Assembly (NCBI RefSeq): GCF_001598555.1
Contig: NZ_BCZE01000063.1
Location: 1 to 47,750, forward strand
Direction: 5' to 3'
Length of the DNA: 47,750 nucleotides
DNA from: Novosphingobium rosa NBRC 15208
GTDB lineage: Bacteria; Pseudomonadota; Alphaproteobacteria; Sphingomonadales; Sphingomonadaceae
Position numbers and translations under genes: made by a program
In this document: positions 43,238 through 47,750 of the stretch, one piece after another
Position numbering within the stretch: position 1 is the first letter of the stretch
Layout of the letters: each line of letters begins with the position of its first letter
The notes under the pieces: model-generated
Database searches by the model: none
Told to the model about the DNA's origin: nothing
Seen by the model: only the letters and a program-made list of their open reading frames with translations

Positions 43238-44164
43238 TTACAACGCCAGGCTGGCGCTCTCATCCAGACCGGCCATCAGGTTCAGGCTCTGCACGGCGGC
43301 GCCGCTGGCGCCCTTGCCCAGATTGTCCAGCACGGCGACCAGACGCGCCTGCGTGCCTTTCATCCCGCCGAAGACGAAGAGCTCAAGTTTGTCGCTAGGG
43401 GCGGTGGAGCGGCGCAGCAGCAGTTCGGCCGGGGTGTCATCGGTGTTGACCGAGACCACCGGGCTACCGGCGTAGAAATCCACCAGAGCGGCGCGCAGGG
43501 CCTCGGGGCTGCCCGCGTCCTTCATGGCGTAAAGCGGCAGCGGCACCTCGACCACCATGCCGCGATGCGCCGGGATCACGCTGGGCGCGAAGACCGGCGG
43601 ATGGGTCAGCCCGGCATAGCGCGTCATTTCAGGCACATGCTTGTGGCCAAGCGCCAGGCCATAGGTGCGGAAGGCGATGTCGGTGTCGTCCTCGAAGCGC
43701 TCGATCAGACCCTTGCCGCCGCCCGAATAGCCCGAAACGGCATTGACGGTGTAGGGGAAGTCGGCCGGCAGCAGCCCGGCGCGCACCAGCGGCGCGATCA
43801 GGCCAATGAAGCCCGTGGGATAGCAGCCGGGGTTGGCGACGCGCGCGGCATTGGCCACGGCATCGCGCCCGACGATCTCGGGGAAGCCATAGGTCCAGCC
43901 ATCAGCCACGCGGTGGGCGGTGGAGGCGTCGATGATGCGCACCTTGCTGCCCTGCGCCATGGCGACCGCCTCGATCGCGGCATCGTCATGCAGGCAGAGC
44001 ACCGCGAAATCGGCGGCCTGCAGCGCCTCCTTGCGCGCGGCGGAATCCTTGCGTCGTGCATCATCGAGGATGATCAGCGAAAATTCGCTGCGTCCGCCCA
44101 GCCGGTCGGCGATTTCCAGGCCGGTGGTGCCAGCGGCACCGTCGATGAAAACAGTCTGCGTCAA
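43238..44164 (-). CDS. argC: N-acetyl-gamma-glutamyl-phosphate reductase, type 2
   Basis: Third step of arginine biosynthesis, NADPH-dependent reduction of N-acetylglutamyl phosphate. This is the shorter type 2 form (308 residues) with FIDGAAGTTGLEIADRL for nucleotide binding, the catalytic cysteine in RVANPGCYPTGFIGL, and the substrate loop SGYSGGGKGLIERF. The start is a TTG at 44164: GGAGG lies 7 bases upstream, no ATG exists in the first 80 residues, and the frame overlaps the stop of the upstream SH3-like gene (TTGA). A perfect hairpin and a terminator follow its stop. Confidence 0.94.
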   Translation of the reverse strand: MTQTVFIDGAAGTTGLEIADRLGGRSEFSLIILDDARRKDSAARKEALQAADFAVLCLHDDAAIEAVAMAQGSKVRIIDASTAHRVADGWTYGFPEIVGRDAVANAARVANPGCYPTGFIGLIAPLVRAGLLPADFPYTVNAVSGYSGGGKGLIERFEDDTDIAFRTYGLALGHKHVPEMTRYAGLTHPPVFAPSVIPAHRGMVVEVPLPLYAMKDAGSPEALRAALVDFYAGSPVVSVNTDDTPAELLLRRSTAPSDKLELFVFGGMKGTQARLVAVLDNLGKGASGAAVQSLNLMAGLDESASLAL

Positions 44165-44541
44165 ACCGAAGCCTCCAATTGAGTCAGCGTGATATACCCT
44201 ACGATGCCGCCGCCCGTCACCTCACCCCAGGCATGGGTGCCCGCGATGTCCAGCACGTCGAAACCGGCGCCCGGCTCCAGCGTGGCCAGCGTCTCGCCGC
44301 CGGGCGTCTTCAGCAGCGTGGCGCCCTGCGCCCCGCTGCGATAGGTGATAGGCGCAACATAATGCGGAACGAAGACAGTCCCGGCCAGACGGATATGCGC
44401 CAGATCGCCGCGCACCGGCAGGCGCGTGGCGTCCAGCTTCTCCACCGGGCCCGAGAGGGCGAAGCTTGCGCCCAGATAAATGCCGTCCGTCTTCATCAAC
44501 ACGCCTGAACCCAACCCCGATCCGTCAAAGCGCGGGCGCAT
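44161..44541 (-). CDS. small SH3-like domain protein
   Basis: 126-residue protein with no signal peptide. The C-terminal half has the pattern of a bacterial SH3 domain (FVPHYVAPITYRSGAQGATL, then LLKTPGGETLATLEPGAGFD, ending GGGIVGYITLTQLE). The N-terminal half lacks recognisable motifs. Lying between an M17 aminopeptidase gene and argC, with its stop overlapping the argC start, it is probably made together with them. In other bacteria similar NlpC-type SH3 modules bind peptides, but here there is no peptidase domain in the same chain. Start at 44541 or eight codons upstream. Confidence 0.75.
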   Translation of the reverse strand: MRPRFDGSGLGSGVLMKTDGIYLGASFALSGPVEKLDATRLPVRGDLAHIRLAGTVFVPHYVAPITYRSGAQGATLLKTPGGETLATLEPGAGFDVLDIAGTHAWGEVTGGGIVGYITLTQLEASV

Positions 44542-44580
44542 AGCGCTAACATGGAGTTTTCGCAAGTTGGCGGTGAGGAA

Positions 44581-46011
44581 TCAGCCTTTAAAGCGCGCCT
44601 GAAGCATCGCCCATGCCGCGCGCAGGCCCAGCGCCTCGCCGCCCTTGGGGCGGCCGGGCTTGGCGGCGGGGCGCCATGCGAAGGTGTCGAAATGGGCCCA
44701 GTCGATGCCGTCACCCACAAAGCGGTCGAGGAACAGCCCGGCCACGCTGGCCCCGGCAAAGCCGTTGGCGGGCGAGTTGTTCAGATCGGCCACATCCGAT
44801 TTCAGCCATTCGCGATAACCGTCATGCAAAGGCAGGCGCCAGAGCGGATCGTCGCTGGCCAGACCGCCATCGATCAGCGCCTGAGCGGTTGCGTCCTGCC
44901 GGGTCATCAACGCGGGCAGATCGGGGCCCAAGGCGACACGCGCCGCGCCGGTCAGCGTGGCGAAATCGACGATCAGCTCGGGGCTGAATTCGCTGGCGCG
45001 GTGGAGGGCGTCGGCCAGGATCAGGCGGCCTTCGGCATCGGTGTTGCCGATTTCGATGGTCAGGCCCTTGCGGCTTTTCAGCACGTCACCGGGGCGGAAG
45101 GCATTGCCGGCAATGGCATTTTCCACCGCCGGGATCAGCAGATGCAGCCGCACTTTCAACCCCGCCTGCATCACCAGCTGCGCCAGAGCGATGGCATGCG
45201 CCGCCCCCCCCATATCCTTCTTCATCAGCAGCATGCCCGAGGCAGGCTTGATGTCCAGCCCGCCCGAATCGAAACACACGCCCTTGCCGACAATGGCCAG
45301 ACGCGGGGCTTTCTCATCGCCCCATTCCAGCTCGATCAGGCGCGGGGCGTGGCTGCGCGCGGCGGCGCGGCCCACCATATGGACGCAGGGGTATTCATGC
45401 TCCAGCGCCTCGCCGCGTGTGACGCGAACCTGAGCGCGGAACTGCTTGGCCAGCAACTCGACCTCATGCTCCAGCTCGGCGGGGCCCATATGTTCGGGGC
45501 CGGTGTTGACCAGGTCGCGCACCAGCGACACCGCATCGGCCTGCGCCAGAGCGGCGGCAATGGGCTTCACCTCGCCCGTCAGCAGGATGCGCGGGCCTTC
45601 GGCCTTGGCATCGCTGCGGTAGCGATCGAAGCGATATTGCCCCAGCGCCCAGCCGATCAAGGCCGGTGCGGCCCGGGTTTCCGCCCCCTTGGGCAGCGCC
45701 AGCCGATAGCAGCCCGCGGGCAGCGTTTCGGCCAGCCGCGCGAGGCACCAGCTTTTCAGCGCCTTCAGCGAAGACACCCCCGCCGCAACGGCCCAGCTGT
45801 CGCCATCGGGGATGATCGCCTGCGCCCCGGCCTCGCCCTTGAATTTCGCGCCGGTCAGAGCCGCGCGCTGGGCGGCATTCAGGGCTTTCTGCCAGCCATC
45901 GAAGCCGGCCTGATCAATCAGATGAATTGTGATCGCGGCTTGTCCACGGTCCGGCTGGACCAGTTCGGGCGCGGCGGACTCGGCGGGGCTGGCGGGGGCA
46001 TGTTTGCTCAT
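44581..46011 (-). CDS. M17 leucyl aminopeptidase family protein
   Basis: Cytosolic metallo-aminopeptidase of about 476 residues. The C-terminal catalytic domain carries the M17 signatures: VGKGVCFDSGGLDIKP with a metal-binding Asp and catalytic Lys, KKDMGGAAHAIALAQ, and NTDAEGRLILADAL, the hallmark motif with Asp and Glu ligands. The N-terminal domain is divergent. Start placed at the ATG at 46011; another ATG lies 9 bases upstream at 46020 and a much longer frame beyond runs antisense to the next gene. First gene of the peptidase-SH3-argC unit; divergent from a secreted protein. Confidence 0.9.
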   Translation of the reverse strand: MSKHAPASPAESAAPELVQPDRGQAAITIHLIDQAGFDGWQKALNAAQRAALTGAKFKGEAGAQAIIPDGDSWAVAAGVSSLKALKSWCLARLAETLPAGCYRLALPKGAETRAAPALIGWALGQYRFDRYRSDAKAEGPRILLTGEVKPIAAALAQADAVSLVRDLVNTGPEHMGPAELEHEVELLAKQFRAQVRVTRGEALEHEYPCVHMVGRAAARSHAPRLIELEWGDEKAPRLAIVGKGVCFDSGGLDIKPASGMLLMKKDMGGAAHAIALAQLVMQAGLKVRLHLLIPAVENAIAGNAFRPGDVLKSRKGLTIEIGNTDAEGRLILADALHRASEFSPELIVDFATLTGAARVALGPDLPALMTRQDATAQALIDGGLASDDPLWRLPLHDGYREWLKSDVADLNNSPANGFAGASVAGLFLDRFVGDGIDWAHFDTFAWRPAAKPGRPKGGEALGLRAAWAMLQARFKG

Positions 46012-46072
46012 GTATCGCATTCTATCCGGGCAGAGGCGGCCAAGTCCAGCCATGCGGATCAGGAGATTGACG

Positions 46073-46831
46073 ATGCGGGTCTGGCAGGCACTGGCAATGG
46101 GCGCGGTCACGGCCTGTCTGACAGCATCCACGGGCGTTGCGGCTCCTGCGAAAATCCTGCCGCCAGGGCGTTCGATCAGCATCGCCAATCCGCTCTACAG
46201 CTTCGATTACGACTATCCCGCTGCAGCCGGACGCATCCCGGCCCTGAAGGCATGGCTGGACAAGGATGCCGCCGATCACCGCAGCAACATCGCGGGGCAG
46301 GCCAGGGACGCGCGCGATGAGGCCCGCAAGGACAAGTCCACCTACATCAGCTATGATTCCAGCACCGGCTGGCAGGTGGTGGCCGATCTGCCGGGCTGGC
46401 TCAGCCTGTCGGGCACGGAGGAGGAGTTCACCGGCGGGGCGCACCCGAACCACGGCCCCACCGCGCTGCTGTGGAACAAGAAGGCGGGCCGTCAGGTCAA
46501 GGCGCTCGACATGTTCGACACGGCAGCCCTCTCGGCGGCCATTCAGGCGCCTTTCTGCGCGGCGCTTGACAAGGAGCGCGAGGAACGGCGTGGCGATCCC
46601 ATCACGCCCGGCAGCACCGATCCCTTCGATGAATGCATCGATCCGCTGAAAGAGGTGCTGATCCTCGGCAGCGCCGACCACGTCCATTTCACCCGCATCG
46701 GCATCCTGATCGGCCCCTATGAGGCCGGTCCCTACGCGGAGGGCGACTATGATATAACCCTCAAGGTTACGCCGGACGTGCTGGCGGCGGTGAAACCGGC
46801 CTGGCGCTCCGCCTTTGCCGTAAGCCGGTAG
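46073..46831 (+). CDS. secreted DUF4163/DUF3298-type protein
   Basis: Exported protein of 252 residues with a Sec signal (MRVWQALAMGAVTACLTAST, cleaved near GVAA). The mature protein shows the DUF4163/DUF3298 (PdaC/RsiV-like) pattern: NPLYSFDYDYPAAAGRIPAL, then TGWQVVADLPGWLSLSG and FTGGAHPNHGPTALLWNKK, and a C-terminal IGPYEAGPYAEGDYDITL. Such domains are found in deacetylases and lysozyme-binding anti-sigma factors, but here only the accessory fold is present and function is unknown. The ATG at 46073 is chosen for the AGGAG 7 bases upstream. Confidence 0.85.
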   Translation: MRVWQALAMGAVTACLTASTGVAAPAKILPPGRSISIANPLYSFDYDYPAAAGRIPALKAWLDKDAADHRSNIAGQARDARDEARKDKSTYISYDSSTGWQVVADLPGWLSLSGTEEEFTGGAHPNHGPTALLWNKKAGRQVKALDMFDTAALSAAIQAPFCAALDKEREERRGDPITPGSTDPFDECIDPLKEVLILGSADHVHFTRIGILIGPYEAGPYAEGDYDITLKVTPDVLAAVKPAWRSAFAVSR

Positions 46832-46880
46832 GCTTTCGTGGTACTCGCTTTTTAACACAGCTTTTGGTAAAGCGCCTCTC

Positions 46881-47708
46881 ATGAACCGCTACCAATATGT
46901 CGACGCCGCCACGACCCCTCTGCGTGACGGCACCATCAAGCTGCACGGCCCCGAAGGCTTTGAGGGGATGCGCAAGGCCGGACGCCTCGCGGCGGAGATC
47001 CTTGATGCGCTGGCGCCGATGGTGGTGCCCGGCGTCACCACCGGCCAACTCGACGATGTGGTGCGCCAGATGACTCTGGACGCCGGCGCGGTCCCTGCCA
47101 CGCTGGGTTATCGCGGTTACGCGCATAGCTGCTGCACCTCGATCAACAATGTGATCTGCCACGGCATTCCCGGCGACCGCGTGCTGAAAGACGGTGACAT
47201 CATCAACATCGATGTGACCCCGCTGCTCGACGGCTGGCACGGCGACACCAGCCGCATGTATCTTGTCGGCGATGTGCCGCTGAAGGCGCGCCGCCTTGTC
47301 GATGTGACCTACGAATGCCTGATGATCGGCGTCAACATGGCCAAGCCGGGCGTCACTCTGGGCGACATCGGCTACGCCATCCAGCGCCACGCCGAAGCGC
47401 ATCGCTATGGTGTGGTGCGCGACTTCTGCGGCCACGGCGTGGGCCGCCTGTTCCATGATTCGCCCGAGGTGGTGCATGTCGGCACGCCCGGCACCGGCCC
47501 GGAACTGCGCGAGGGCATGTTTTTCACCATCGAGCCCATGATCAACCTGGGTAAACCCGGCGTGAAGATGATGGACGACGGCTGGACGGCGGTGACGCGG
47601 GATCGCTCGCTGTCGGCGCAGTTCGAGCATTCGATCGGGATTACGGCGGATGGATGCGAGATTTTCACGCAGTCGCCGAAGGGGTTGCATAAGCCGCCTT
47701 ATTCGTAA
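46881..47708 (+). CDS. map: methionine aminopeptidase, type I
   Basis: Removes N-terminal Met from nascent proteins, 275 residues. Metal and catalytic residues are all present: His in YRGYAHSCCTSINNVICHGIP, two Asp in INIDVTPLLDGWHGDTSRM, His in FCGHGVGRLFHD, Glu in FFTIEPMI and Glu in QFEHSIGIT. It would also be the enzyme exposing Thr1 of Anbu. It ends 10 bases before a further repeat copy at the window edge. Confidence 0.97.
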   Translation: MNRYQYVDAATTPLRDGTIKLHGPEGFEGMRKAGRLAAEILDALAPMVVPGVTTGQLDDVVRQMTLDAGAVPATLGYRGYAHSCCTSINNVICHGIPGDRVLKDGDIINIDVTPLLDGWHGDTSRMYLVGDVPLKARRLVDVTYECLMIGVNMAKPGVTLGDIGYAIQRHAEAHRYGVVRDFCGHGVGRLFHDSPEVVHVGTPGTGPELREGMFFTIEPMINLGKPGVKMMDDGWTAVTRDRSLSAQFEHSIGITADGCEIFTQSPKGLHKPPYS

Positions 47709-47718
47709 GGGGTTTTGA

Positions 47719-47750
47719 AGGAAGACAAGATGCGAGGGCCATCGCCCTCG
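47719..47750 (+). repeat. dispersed three-hairpin repeat, copy 7 (left part only)
   Basis: After the map stop, purine-rich GAAGGAAGACAAGAT leads into GCGAGGGC, loop CATC, GCCCTCG at 47732-47750, the same left hairpin type as copy 2. The window ends within the hairpin. Confidence 0.85.

Noticed and set aside
6554..47750. CRISPR array
   Set aside because: The repeats are kilobases apart, long and gene-end associated, with no spacer structure or cas genes.

Overview
The window is about 47.7 kb of high-GC DNA with dense, mostly single-copy housekeeping genes. Gene order and protein families point to an alphaproteobacterium of the order Sphingomonadales, probably Novosphingobium or a close relative. 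The signs are rnhA-thrB-ispH, argS-SPOR-nagZ-scpAB-tatABC, glnB-glnA, and a tamA-tamB pair behind a bacterial arginyl/leucyl-tRNA-protein transferase. The genus is inferred from content and context, not from a marker gene. I see no rRNA, tRNA, CRISPR array, transposase or integrase.

Layout: uvrB (minus) lies at the left edge. Divergent from it is a four-gene plus-strand operon: circularly permuted ATP-grasp, alpha-E, transglutaminase and the proteasome-like Anbu peptidase (2418-6550). A minus-strand Tad/Flp pilus block follows (cpaA-cpaB-cpaC-cpaD-cpaE-tadB-tadC, 6814-14303); it lacks the cpaF/tadA motor ATPase and the pilin. Next come a lysophospholipase-like hydrolase and an FAD oxidoreductase, then rnhA-thrB-ispH (minus), a lipoprotein, a hairpin-rich spacer, and argS-SPOR-nagZ-scpA-scpB-tatABC (plus). 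After an amidohydrolase and a 3-hydroxyisobutyrate-dehydrogenase-like enzyme (minus) lie threonine ammonia-lyase, bpt, tamA and tamB (plus). The right part holds an orphan GH24 lysozyme, a small membrane protein, glnB-glnA with a candidate sigma-54/NtrC control region, an M17 peptidase-SH3-argC operon (minus), a DUF3298-type secreted protein and map (plus).

The most unusual feature is a dispersed repeat of about 200-245 bp with six complete copies plus one truncated at the right edge and probably one at the left edge. Each copy begins within about 15 bases of a stop codon and carries a strong hairpin at each end; the full-length copies also have a central hairpin. The end hairpins keep their pairing through compensatory base changes, T-rich DNA flanks both sides, and one copy has its body inverted. 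It looks like a bidirectional 3'-end element or mobile hairpin element. A second hairpin cluster precedes argS, and several leaders (nagZ, argS, bpt, tatA) carry small structures that could affect translation or transcription.
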